Shown here: positions 5,613 through 13,805 of the stretch, in pieces
Layout of the letters: the number at the start of each line of letters is the position of its first letter
How positions within the stretch are numbered: position 1 is the stretch's first letter
Assembly: GCA_017472905.1 (NCBI GenBank)
Contig: JAFUNW010000198.1
Coordinates: 1 to 15,945 of the forward strand
Length of the DNA: 15,945 nucleotides
Source: Bacteroidaceae bacterium
GTDB lineage: Bacteria > Bacteroidota > Bacteroidia > Bacteroidales > Bacteroidaceae
Direction of reading: 5' to 3'
Notes under the pieces: model-generated
Databases searched by the model: none
The model's input: only the letters and a program-made list of their open reading frames with translations
Told to the model about the DNA's origin: nothing
Position numbers and translations under genes: made by a program

Positions 5613-8042
5613 ATGAAAGTAATGAAATTCGGCGGAACATCCGTAGGTTCCGTGAACAGTATTCTGAATGTAAAGAAGATAGTAGAAGCCGAACAAGATT
5701 CGGTGATAGTGGTGGTGTCGGCTTTGGGTGGAATCACAGACAAACTGATAGCCACCTCCCACATGGCTGCCGCAGGCGATAGTTCCTATGAAGTAGCTTT
5801 GGCAGAAATCAAGAAACGTCACATAGACATGATAGAGGCCCTCATCCCCGATGGCGGGCAGAAAGAAAACCTGTTGCTCATTGCCAACCAATTGTTGACT
5901 GAGTTGGGAGGCATCTATCAAGGACTTTACTTGATTCGCGACCTTTCGGCCAAGACATTGGCTACCATAGTAAGTTACGGCGAACGAATTTCTTCGCGCA
6001 TCGTCACTACGTTGATTGAGGGAGCCGAATGGTTCGATTCACGCAACTTTATCAAGACCGAGCAAAAGTTGGGCAAACACATATTGGACTCGGAATTGAC
6101 CAACCGCTTGGTGTGCGAAACCTTTACCCGGCTGCCCAAAGTGTCGCTGGTTCCCGGGTTTATCTCTACCGACAAGAATACGGGCGAAGTGACCAATCTG
6201 GGACGTGGCGGATCGGATTATACGGCTGCCATCATTGCTGCCGCTTTGGAAGCCGATTGCCTGGAGATATGGACCGATGTGGATGGCTTCATGACGGCCG
6301 ACCCGCGCGTTATCAGCAGTGCCTATACCATCAATGAACTGAGCTATGTCGAAGCAACCGAACTTTGTAACTTCGGTGCCAAAGTGGTCTATCCGCCTAC
6401 CATCTACCCCGTATGCCATAAGAATATTCCCATACTGATAAAAAATACGTTCAAACCGGATGGAGCCGGTACAATCATCAGTCGAGAGACTAAAGCCGGA
6501 AGCAAAGCCATCAAAGGAATCTCTTCCATCAACGACACCAGTCTGATTACGGTACAGGGACTCGGAATGGTGGGAGTCATCGGTATCAACTTCCGTATCT
6601 TCAAAACCTTGGCAGAGAATGGCATCAGCGTTTTCCTCGTTTCGCAAGCCTCGTCAGAGAACAGCACCTCCATCGGTGTGCGCAACGAAGACGCAGCATT
6701 GGCCTGTGAAGTGTTGAATACTGAGTTTGCCAAAGAGATAGAGATGGGCGAATTGGGTACGGTGACAGCCGAAAGCAATTTGGCTACAGTTGCCATCGTA
6801 GGCGAGAACATGAAACATACGCCCGGTATTGCCGGTAAACTTTTCGGTACTTTGGGACGAAACGGAATCAACGTGATAGCTTGTGCACAAGGAGCCAGTG
6901 AAACGAACATCTCGTTTGTCGTGGCACGCGAGTCGTTGCGCAAAACGTTGAACGTTATCCACGACAGTTTCTTCCTTTCGGAATATCAAGTGCTCAACCT
7001 CTTCGTTTGCGGAGTAGGTACGGTCGGTAGCAGTTTGCTGGAGCAAATCCGGGGGCAGCGCCGGAAACTGATGGATGAACGCGGACTGAAATTGAATGTG
7101 GTGGGTATTGCCAGCGGACACAACGCTCTGTTCTGTCGCGATGGTATCGACTTGGACAATTACCGCGAACAGTTGGCACAGAGCGAACCGAGCAACCTGC
7201 AGTATCTGCACGATGAGGTGATAGGCATGAACATCTTTAATTCCGTTTTCGTGGATTGTACGGCCAGCAGCGAAGTGGCTTCGCTCTATGGCGACTTCCT
7301 GCAAAAGAACATCTCGGTGGTGGCAGCCAACAAGGTTGCTGCGTCATCGGCTTACGAAAATTATGCCAACCTGAAGCAGACAGCCCGAACACGTGGGGTG
7401 AAGTATCTTTTTGAAACGAACGTAGGAGCCGGACTTCCCATCATTAATACCATCAATAACCTGATTGCCAGCGGCGATAAGATACTGAAAATAGAGGCCG
7501 TACTGAGTGGCACTCTCAACTTCATCTTCAATGAAATCAGTGCAGAGGTTCCTTTCAGTGAAACGGTACGCCGTGCCAAAGAACAGGGATATTCCGAACC
7601 CGATCCACGCATTGATCTCAGTGGAAAGGACGTTATTCGCAAGTTGGTTATCCTGGCACGTGAAGCCGGTTACCGTGTGGAGCAAGAGGAGGTAGAGAAA
7701 CACCTCTTTATCCCGCAAGATTTCTTCGATGGTTCGTTGGAAGATTTCTGGAAAAACCTGCCGACTTTGGATGCCGACTTTGAGGAACGGCGTCTGCGAT
7801 TGGAAAGCGAAGGCAAACGTTGGCGTTTTGTCGCTAAGTTGGAAGACGGAAAGACCTCCGTTTCGCTTCGGGAAGTGGATAAAGACCATCCTTTCTACAT
7901 GTTGGAGGGAAGCAACAACATCATCCTACTTACAACCGAACGTTACAAAGAATATCCCATGCTTATTCAAGGTTACGGCGCCGGAGCGGGTGTGACTGCT
8001 GCCGGTGTGTTCGCCGACATCATGAGCATTGCGAATATATAA
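5613..8042 (+). CDS. thrA: Bifunctional aspartokinase / homoserine dehydrogenase
   Basis: The 809-residue fused enzyme catalyses the first and third steps from aspartate to homoserine. The aspartokinase half shows KFGGTS at 5-10, the substrate segment SYGERISS at 121-128, and GRGGSDYTA with the following TDVDGFMTADPR (197-232). Two ACT-type regulatory domains occupy about 310-450 (SLITVQGLGMVGVIG, then LATVAIVGENMKHTPG), the place where threonine feedback acts in relatives. The homoserine dehydrogenase half begins with the nucleotide-binding loop CGVGTVGSS (466-474), then AANKVA (571-576), the catalytic-domain block LSGTLNFIFNEI (631-642) and EPDPRIDLSGKDVIRKL (662-678). Length and order match ThrA/MetL enzymes; presence of apgM and thrC downstream favours ThrA. 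Aspartate-semialdehyde dehydrogenase, needed between the two activities, is not in the window. apgM follows after 73 nt. Confidence 0.97.
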   Translation: MKVMKFGGTSVGSVNSILNVKKIVEAEQDSVIVVVSALGGITDKLIATSHMAAAGDSSYEVALAEIKKRHIDMIEALIPDGGQKENLLLIANQLLTELGGIYQGLYLIRDLSAKTLATIVSYGERISSRIVTTLIEGAEWFDSRNFIKTEQKLGKHILDSELTNRLVCETFTRLPKVSLVPGFISTDKNTGEVTNLGRGGSDYTAAIIAAALEADCLEIWTDVDGFMTADPRVISSAYTINELSYVEATELCNFGAKVVYPPTIYPVCHKNIPILIKNTFKPDGAGTIISRETKAGSKAIKGISSINDTSLITVQGLGMVGVIGINFRIFKTLAENGISVFLVSQASSENSTSIGVRNEDAALACEVLNTEFAKEIEMGELGTVTAESNLATVAIVGENMKHTPGIAGKLFGTLGRNGINVIACAQGASETNISFVVARESLRKTLNVIHDSFFLSEYQVLNLFVCGVGTVGSSLLEQIRGQRRKLMDERGLKLNVVGIASGHNALFCRDGIDLDNYREQLAQSEPSNLQYLHDEVIGMNIFNSVFVDCTASSEVASLYGDFLQKNISVVAANKVAASSAYENYANLKQTARTRGVKYLFETNVGAGLPIINTINNLIASGDKILKIEAVLSGTLNFIFNEISAEVPFSETVRRAKEQGYSEPDPRIDLSGKDVIRKLVILAREAGYRVEQEEVEKHLFIPQDFFDGSLEDFWKNLPTLDADFEERRLRLESEGKRWRFVAKLEDGKTSVSLREVDKDHPFYMLEGSNNIILLTTERYKEYPMLIQGYGAGAGVTAAGVFADIMSIANI

Positions 8043-8115
8043 ATAGGATAAAGAGAGAATATAAAGTGAAACGATTTTCTCCTTTGTTTCCTTTTAACTC
8101 CAAAGAAGAATAACA

Positions 8116-9339
8116 ATGAAACATCTGATAATTCTGGGCGATGGTATGGCCGATTGGCCGGTGGCTTCCTTAGGAGGGAAGACACTGCTGCAGTATGCTC
8201 AAACGCCCAATATGGATAAATTGGCCCGAATGGGGCGTACCGGTATGTTGAAAACCGTTCCTGCGGGATTTCATCCCGGCAGCGAAGTGGCTAATACTGC
8301 CATTCTCGGGTACGACTTGACGAAAGTATATGAAGGGCGTGGCTCTTTGGAGGCTGCAAGCATCGGTTACGAGTTGCAGCCGGGCGACATGGCCATGCGT
8401 TGCAACCTTATCTGTGTGGCGGATGGACGCATCAAGAATCATTCGGCCGGACACATTACGACTGAGGAGGCAGACGTACTGATTCGTTTTTTACAGAAAG
8501 AACTAACTAAGGATGAGGCCTTTGCAGACGTTACGCTGACAACCGGTATTCAATATCGTCACCTGTTGGTTATCAAGGGGGGAGACAAGCGGCTGCGTTG
8601 CACTGCTCCGCACGATGTTCCCGGACAGGAATTTATGCCGCTATTGGTGAAACCCAAGTTGATGGAGGCACAGTCTACGGCCGACCTCATTAACCGGATG
8701 ATTCTTCGTTCGCAAGAGTTGTTGGCTACCCATCCGTTGAACTTAAAGCGTGTCGCTGAAGGTAAAGACCCCGCCAATAGTTTGTGGCCTTGGTCTCCCG
8801 GATACCGTCCCAACATGGTTCCTTTGACCGAAACCTATCCGGCCATTCAAAGCGGAGCCGTTATTTCTGCGGTGGACCTGATTAAAGGTATCGGTCACTA
8901 CGCCGGCTTGCGAAACATAGAAGTGGAGGGAGCTACCGGACTGTATAATACCAACTATGAGGGAAAGGTTGCCGCTACGTTGGAAGCTTTGCGTACCGAT
9001 GATTTCGTTTATCTTCACATCGAGGCAAGCGATGAGGCCGGACATGAAGGAGACGTATCCTTGAAATTGCGTACCATCGAGTATCTCGACAGTCGGGTTG
9101 TCGGTCCTATCCTCAAAGAGGTAAGCGGTTGGAGCGAGCCGGTATCCATTGCCATCCTGCCGGACCATCCTACTCCTTGCGAACATCGTACGCATACGGC
9201 CGACCCTGTTCCTTTCCTGATTTATCATCCCGAAATAGAACCGGATGCAGTGCAGACGTTCGATGAAGTGGCTTGTAAAGAGGGTATTTACGGAGTGATG
9301 GAACGCAATGAGTTTATGAATGAGTTTATGAAAATATAG
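8116..9339 (+). CDS. apgM: ApgM-family phosphoglycerate mutase-like protein, probable homoserine kinase
   Basis: The 407-residue protein belongs to the alkaline-phosphatase superfamily, in the archaeal-type cofactor-independent phosphoglycerate mutase (ApgM) group. It has the N-terminal metal ligand in GDGMAD (8-13), a probable nucleophile Ser56 in GSEVANTAILGYD (55-67), and C-terminal metal ligands in ASDEAGHEGD (304-313), LPDHPTP (348-354) and HTAD (360-363). The gene sits between thrA and thrC, where a GHMP-type homoserine kinase (thrB) would normally be. No thrB is in the window. Genetic work in Bacteroides and other bacteria has assigned homoserine kinase activity to such thr-linked ApgM relatives, so phosphorylation of homoserine is the likely job. 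The sequence alone does not exclude mutase activity. thrC begins 12 nt after its stop, so the two are almost certainly cotranscribed. The C-terminus carries an in-frame 12-bp duplication. Confidence 0.88.
   Translation: MKHLIILGDGMADWPVASLGGKTLLQYAQTPNMDKLARMGRTGMLKTVPAGFHPGSEVANTAILGYDLTKVYEGRGSLEAASIGYELQPGDMAMRCNLICVADGRIKNHSAGHITTEEADVLIRFLQKELTKDEAFADVTLTTGIQYRHLLVIKGGDKRLRCTAPHDVPGQEFMPLLVKPKLMEAQSTADLINRMILRSQELLATHPLNLKRVAEGKDPANSLWPWSPGYRPNMVPLTETYPAIQSGAVISAVDLIKGIGHYAGLRNIEVEGATGLYNTNYEGKVAATLEALRTDDFVYLHIEASDEAGHEGDVSLKLRTIEYLDSRVVGPILKEVSGWSEPVSIAILPDHPTPCEHRTHTADPVPFLIYHPEIEPDAVQTFDEVACKEGIYGVMERNEFMNEFMKI
9307..9330 (+). repeat. In-frame 12-bp tandem duplication at the apgM 3' end
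   Basis: AATGAGTTTATG occurs twice back to back (9307-9318 and 9319-9330), encoding NEFM-NEFM just before the terminal KI of the ApgM-like protein. It is a likely replication-slippage product and should be tolerated because it preserves the frame and lies at the extreme C-terminus. Confidence 0.8.
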
Positions 9340-9351
9340 AATAAAAAAGCA

Positions 9352-10656
9352 ATGAAATATTACAGTACCAACCGCCAAGCTCCCTTAGCTACCTTGCACG
9401 AAGCAGTGGTGAAGGGATTGGCTTCCGACAAGGGCTTGTATATGCCGGAAACTATCAAGCCCCTTCCTAAAGAGTTCTTTGATGAGATTGAAAACCTGAC
9501 TTTTCAGGAAATTGCCTATCGCGTTGCCGATGCTTTCTTCGGTGAGGATGTGCCTGCCGATGTGTTGAAGCATATCGTATATGACACCCTTAGTTTCGAT
9601 GTCCCGGCTGTGCGTGTGACGGATTCAATCTATTCGTTGGAACTCTTTCACGGTCCTACATTGGCTTTCAAGGATGTAGGTGCTCGTTTCATGGCTCGCT
9701 TACTCGGTTACTTTATTCGTCAGGAAGGCCGGGAACAGGTGAATGTCCTTGTGGCTACTTCGGGTGATACGGGCAGTGCCGTAGCCAATGGCTTCCTGGG
9801 TGTGGACGGTATTCACGTGTATGTGCTTTACCCCAAAGGAAAAGTCAGTGAGATTCAGGAGAAACAGTTTACTACTTTGGGACAGAACATTACCGCCATC
9901 GAAGTGGACGGAGTGTTCGATGATTGCCAAGCTTTGGTGAAGAGCGCCTTTATGGATAAGGAACTGAATGCTCACATGAAACTGACTTCAGCCAATTCCA
10001 TCAATGTGGCTCGCTTTTTGCCTCAAGCATTTTATTATTTCTATGCTTATGCACAGCTGAAGAAACTAGGCAAGGCCGACCAACTCGTTATTTGTGTGCC
10101 TAGCGGAAACTTTGGAAACATTACTGCCGGTCTCTTCGGTAAGCAAATGGGACTTCCGGTGAAGCGATTCATAGCAGCAAACAACCGCAACGATATTTTC
10201 TTTAACTATCTGCAAACTGGAGTTTATTCTCCGAAACCTTCGGTTGCCACTATTGCGAATGCAATGGATGTGGGTGACCCGAGTAACTTTGCCCGGGTGA
10301 TTGATTTGTATGGTAATTCCCATGCATCCATAAAAGCGGAAATTGCAGGGGCTACTTATACCGATGAACAGATTCGTGAAACGGTGAAACAGACTTATGA
10401 CGAGACCGGATACTTGCTTGATCCGCACGGAGCATGCGGTTATCGCGCGTTGACAGAAGGGCTTCAACCCGGTGAAGTGGGTGTATTCCTTGAAACGGCT
10501 CATCCGGCCAAGTTCCTTGATACGGTAGAGGGCATTATTGGCGACAAGGTGGAGATTCCGGCCAAACTGCAAGCCTTCATGAAAGGTACCAAGCAGAGCG
10601 TGCCTTTGAGCAAAGACTTTGCCGCATTCAAGCAGTATTTGCTTGAGAATTCGTAA
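9352..10656 (+). CDS. thrC: Threonine synthase
   Basis: The 434-residue PLP enzyme converts O-phosphohomoserine to threonine, the last step of the pathway. The PLP-binding lysine is Lys107 in FHGPTLAFKDVGARF, and the phosphate and substrate loop is ATSGDTGSAVANGF (135-148). KLTSANSINVARFLPQ and VPSGNFGNITAG are further family signatures. The N-terminal pattern MKYYSTN and the overall length fit the longer (fungal/enterobacterial-like) threonine synthase subfamily. The ATG lies 12 nt after the apgM-like stop. The next gene, an ATPase, starts 43 nt after the thrC stop with no recognisable promoter between them. Confidence 0.97.
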   Translation: MKYYSTNRQAPLATLHEAVVKGLASDKGLYMPETIKPLPKEFFDEIENLTFQEIAYRVADAFFGEDVPADVLKHIVYDTLSFDVPAVRVTDSIYSLELFHGPTLAFKDVGARFMARLLGYFIRQEGREQVNVLVATSGDTGSAVANGFLGVDGIHVYVLYPKGKVSEIQEKQFTTLGQNITAIEVDGVFDDCQALVKSAFMDKELNAHMKLTSANSINVARFLPQAFYYFYAYAQLKKLGKADQLVICVPSGNFGNITAGLFGKQMGLPVKRFIAANNRNDIFFNYLQTGVYSPKPSVATIANAMDVGDPSNFARVIDLYGNSHASIKAEIAGATYTDEQIRETVKQTYDETGYLLDPHGACGYRALTEGLQPGEVGVFLETAHPAKFLDTVEGIIGDKVEIPAKLQAFMKGTKQSVPLSKDFAAFKQYLLENS

Positions 10657-10699
10657 CCTGAAGTTTAAAAGCAGAATATTCCATTAAATAGAGAAAGGG

Positions 10700-11530
10700 A
10701 TGGAAAAGTTTGGAGATTATATCAAGCGTATTGAAATCCGTGCGCTTTGGGGACGCAAGAACATTGCTTGGGAACTGCGTCCGGATGTAAACATTCTAAG
10801 TGGAGTCAATGGCATTGGAAAGAGTACCATCTTGAATCATTCGGTCCGTTCGTTGGGAGTATTGGGACCTTCCGGGGTGATTGGATATGGTCCGGATATG
10901 ACGGAAGTACATATTACTTTTTCTCCGGAAGATGCTACTTGTGTGCGCTACGATGTCATACGTAGTTTTGACCGTCCTCTTCTGCATGGCGATTTGTTAG
11001 ACAGAATGGCCGGTGGAAATGTAAAGACAGAATTGGACTGGCAACTCTATCAGTTGCAACGCCGCTATCTGGATTATCAGGTCAATATCGGAAATCGCAT
11101 CATCGAGCAACTGACTTCGGGAGGTGTAGAGGGAAATGTACAAGCCTCTCGTCTGTCGGAACCTAAACGGATATTCCAGGATATGGTAGACGACTTGTTT
11201 AGCGAAACCGGTAAGCGTATTCTTCGGAAAAGCAATGAGATTCTCTTTGAACAAGACAATGACATACTTCATCCGCATCAACTCTCTTCGGGAGAGAAGC
11301 AGTTGCTGGTAATCTTGTTGACGGTTTTGGTTCAGGATGGTCAGCCTTGTGTCTTATTCATGGACGAACCGGAAGTCAGCCTTCATGTTGAGTGGCAGCA
11401 ACGGCTCATCAGTCTGATACGCACACTGAATCCCCATGTGCAGATAATATTGACCACGCATTCTCCGGCCGTAATCATGGATGGATGGCAGGATGCTGTG
11501 ACCGAAGTGAGTGACATAACGGAAGATTGA
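10700..11530 (+). CDS. Compact ABC-type AAA ATPase, PARIS AriA-like partner of DUF4435
   Basis: The 276-residue cytoplasmic ATPase shows all the ABC-type nucleotide-binding features: Walker A GVNGIGKST (35-43), signature LSSGEKQ (195-201), Walker B VLFMDEPE with catalytic Glu223 (218-225), D-loop VSLH, and H-loop His254 in TTHSP. It has no membrane segments, so it is not a transporter subunit; it fits the AAA_15/AAA_21 (COG3950-like) group. The region between Walker A and the signature (about 80-190) is short and helical, without the long coiled coil of SMC/Rad50. The next gene, 21 nt downstream, is a DUF4435 TOPRIM-type protein. The same pairing forms the PARIS anti-phage system (AriA ATPase scaffold plus AriB effector). 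It follows thrC by 43 nt, apparently in the same transcript. This protein is shorter than I recall AriA to be, so equivalence is an inference. Confidence 0.75.
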   Translation: MEKFGDYIKRIEIRALWGRKNIAWELRPDVNILSGVNGIGKSTILNHSVRSLGVLGPSGVIGYGPDMTEVHITFSPEDATCVRYDVIRSFDRPLLHGDLLDRMAGGNVKTELDWQLYQLQRRYLDYQVNIGNRIIEQLTSGGVEGNVQASRLSEPKRIFQDMVDDLFSETGKRILRKSNEILFEQDNDILHPHQLSSGEKQLLVILLTVLVQDGQPCVLFMDEPEVSLHVEWQQRLISLIRTLNPHVQIILTTHSPAVIMDGWQDAVTEVSDITED

Positions 11531-11551
11531 ACGCTTGCAGGATAGTTTGCT

Positions 11552-12565
11552 ATGGGAAGACGTTTGGTAGATAGTATCAGTTCGCAATATATAGCGGCTG
11601 CCAATATGTTGCGCCCGAAGAAGGCGCGTAAGAAGATAGTTGCTTACGTGGAGAGCTATGACGACATTTTCTTCTGGCGTACGCTGTTGAGTGAGTTTGA
11701 GGACGATGAATTCTATTTTCAAGTGATGCTTCCCTCTTCCGACAGCCTTTCTCGTGGAAAAAAAATAGCATTGATGAATCGCTTGGGAAGCGGCTTGGGG
11801 CAAAATATGATTGCTTGCGTAGATGCCGATTATGACTATTTGATGCAAGGTGTCGGACATGCCTCGCGGCAGTTGATGAATAATCCGTATGTTTTCCATA
11901 CCTATGCTTACGCCATAGAAAACTATCAGTGCTACGCCGAAAGCCTTCATCAGGTTTGTGTCATGGCTACTTTAAACGATCGTTCCTTAATCGACATTCC
12001 GGCGTTTATCCATTTGTATTCCCGCATAGTTCATCCGCTTTTCATTTGGTCGGTTTGGTCCTATCGCAAAAATATATACGACAAGTTCTCTATCACAGAG
12101 TTCAATGCTGTGGCGCGTTTAGGAAACGTGAACCTCTCGCATCCCGAGTCGGCATTGAATGAATTGGCTGAGCGGGTAAGACGTAAGTTACATTGGCTGG
12201 AACGCCGCTACAGTCGTTTCAAAGGAGAAGTGGCAGCAATGCATAAGGAATTCGTCTCTTTGGGAGTAACCCCCGATTCTACCTATCTTTTTATTCAGGG
12301 CCATCACTTGATGGAAAACGTTGTCTTGAAGTTGCTTACCCCGATATGCAACCAACTCAGACGCGAACGGGAGCATGAAATCAAACTCTTGGCTGAGCAT
12401 AACACACAGATGCAAAACGAACTGACCTGTTATCAGAACAGTCAGGGGAACATCGAGTTTATGCTTCGAAAGAACATCGCTTATAAAGAAGCTCCTACGT
12501 ATCAACGGATACGCAACGATATTGAAGAACTTCTGAATAAATTGAAAGGGAGGAAAGAGAATTAG
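11552..12565 (+). CDS. DUF4435 protein with TOPRIM-type acidic residues, PARIS AriB-like
   Basis: The 337-residue protein fits the DUF4435 family, which adopts a TOPRIM-like fold. The expected acidic residues are present: Glu34 in AYVESYDDIFFW and the DxDxD group Asp91/93/95 in CVDADYDYL. These are followed by YAIENYQCYAESL (120-132), the I-E-N pattern typical of DUF4435. The second half is helical with a likely coiled coil (about 270-330: QLRREREHEIKLLAEH onwards). In the PARIS defence system the DUF4435 subunit (AriB) is held by an ATPase and released as an RNA-cleaving nuclease when a phage trigger is sensed. Here the catalytic residues look intact, so nuclease activity is plausible, but neither trigger nor target can be read from sequence. 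It starts 21 nt after the ATPase stop. It is convergent with the maturase gene, 31 nt away, and no terminator is visible between them. Confidence 0.75.
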   Translation: MGRRLVDSISSQYIAAANMLRPKKARKKIVAYVESYDDIFFWRTLLSEFEDDEFYFQVMLPSSDSLSRGKKIALMNRLGSGLGQNMIACVDADYDYLMQGVGHASRQLMNNPYVFHTYAYAIENYQCYAESLHQVCVMATLNDRSLIDIPAFIHLYSRIVHPLFIWSVWSYRKNIYDKFSITEFNAVARLGNVNLSHPESALNELAERVRRKLHWLERRYSRFKGEVAAMHKEFVSLGVTPDSTYLFIQGHHLMENVVLKLLTPICNQLRREREHEIKLLAEHNTQMQNELTCYQNSQGNIEFMLRKNIAYKEAPTYQRIRNDIEELLNKLKGRKEN

Positions 12566-12596
12566 CAAGGATTCGCGTTGCTCACGAGGGGTAAAG

Positions 12597-13805
12597 CTAA
12601 ATGATTTTCATGTTTCCGAGTGATTCTCCGGCTAGAATCATTTGCTTCATCTTTTCCATGTAAGGTGCGGAATGGGAGAAGAAACGATGATATCCTTCGC
12701 AAAGGTAATTCAATCCATATTCTCCGTCTTGGGTGTAGAGGAAACGGTTTTTCGGACATTCGCCATAACAGGTAAAGAGGAATCGGCAAGAACGACATTG
12801 CTTCGGGAGTCTGGATTGTTTTCTACGTCCGAAATCTGTTTGTGTTTTTCCGTATAGCATCTCCACCAAAGAGTTTTGGCGGATGTTGCCCAAATGATAT
12901 TCGGGGAATACGAAATGGTCGCAGCTGTAAACATCTCCGTTTGCTTCCATGACGGCAGCATGTCCGCAAGTCGGTGCAAGCGAACAGATACCGGGTGGTA
13001 CACCTACCCAGGCTGCGAGTGTAGCTTCAAAGAGTTGGATAAATGTCTCCCCGATATCGTGTTGTATCCAATCATCGAATAAGGTATTGAGAAACGTTCC
13101 CCAATTCTCGGGTTGTACGCTGTAGGGAGTGAGGGGCAATCCTGCCGGGTCTCCGATATGTGCCAAGGTTCGCCCATCCGTATGACTGCATGTTCGCTCC
13201 ACAATGGGGGTGAACTGAAGATACCTGCAGCCAATTTCCTTAAAGAAATGATAAAATTCCAACGGATAATCGACATTGAAACGGTTGATGGTTGACATTG
13301 CATTCCATTCCACTTCATGTTTCTTTAGCAGTTCTATTCCTTTCATTACGCCGGAGAACGAGGCCGTTTCGGTAGTTTTATAGTGTCGGAATGCATTGTG
13401 CATTTTTTCAGTTCCGTCAATGGAAATTCCAACCAACCATCCATTCTCTTTAAAGAAACGACACCACTCATCTGTGAGCAGTGTCCCGTTGGTTTGTATA
13501 CAGTTGTCTATATCTCTTCCATTGGCATATTTTTGTTGCAACTCCATTGCTCGCTGATAAAACGATAGCGGGCGCAACAACGGCTCGCCCCCATGCCATG
13601 TGAATAGAACCTGGCGCATCGTCTGTGCTGCAATGTATTCCCGGGTGAAATGCTCCAACAATTCGTTCGTCATGACGGTATGTCCGGATCGAAGTTTCTC
13701 CTTCTCTGAATAGTAGCAGTATTTACAATCCAGATTGCAGGCAGCACCGGCCGGTTTCAACATAACATATAGTGGTCGTGCAAAAGGTTGTGCTGTGTTT
13801 TTCAT
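12597..13805 (-). CDS. Anaerobic sulfatase-maturating enzyme (radical SAM/SPASM)
   Basis: The 402-residue enzyme oxidises the active-site Ser or Cys of sulfatases to formylglycine without oxygen. The radical SAM cluster motif CNLDCKYC (Cys23, Cys27, Cys30; CX3CX2C) follows PLYVMLKPAGAA, and GGEP at 72-75 is the SAM-binding motif. The SPASM region supplies further Cys ligands at 274, 280, 295, 337, 340, 346, 350 and 369 for two auxiliary 4Fe-4S clusters; CDHFV at 295 probably holds the catalytic Asp base. An upstream in-frame TTG at 13817 exists, but the ATG at 13805 is chosen: it overlaps the sulfatase stop as ATGA (13802-13805), implying translational coupling. The partner is the adjacent Ser-type sulfatase. 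It is of the same type as the B. thetaiotaomicron maturase BT_0238 (once named chuR). Confidence 0.93.
   Translation of the reverse strand: MKNTAQPFARPLYVMLKPAGAACNLDCKYCYYSEKEKLRSGHTVMTNELLEHFTREYIAAQTMRQVLFTWHGGEPLLRPLSFYQRAMELQQKYANGRDIDNCIQTNGTLLTDEWCRFFKENGWLVGISIDGTEKMHNAFRHYKTTETASFSGVMKGIELLKKHEVEWNAMSTINRFNVDYPLEFYHFFKEIGCRYLQFTPIVERTCSHTDGRTLAHIGDPAGLPLTPYSVQPENWGTFLNTLFDDWIQHDIGETFIQLFEATLAAWVGVPPGICSLAPTCGHAAVMEANGDVYSCDHFVFPEYHLGNIRQNSLVEMLYGKTQTDFGRRKQSRLPKQCRSCRFLFTCYGECPKNRFLYTQDGEYGLNYLCEGYHRFFSHSAPYMEKMKQMILAGESLGNMKII

Noticed and set aside
5334..5921. Long open frame on the minus strand across the lipoprotein/thrA junction
   Set aside because: It lies antisense to two well-supported genes, has no recognisable domain, and its composition is that of a shadow frame.
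6654..7304. Long minus-strand frame (216 codons) inside thrA
   Set aside because: Antisense shadow of thrA; the sense frame has all family motifs.
12566..12596. Terminator between the convergent DUF4435 and maturase genes
   Set aside because: Only a 5-bp AGCAA/TTGCT pairing without a T-run is present.
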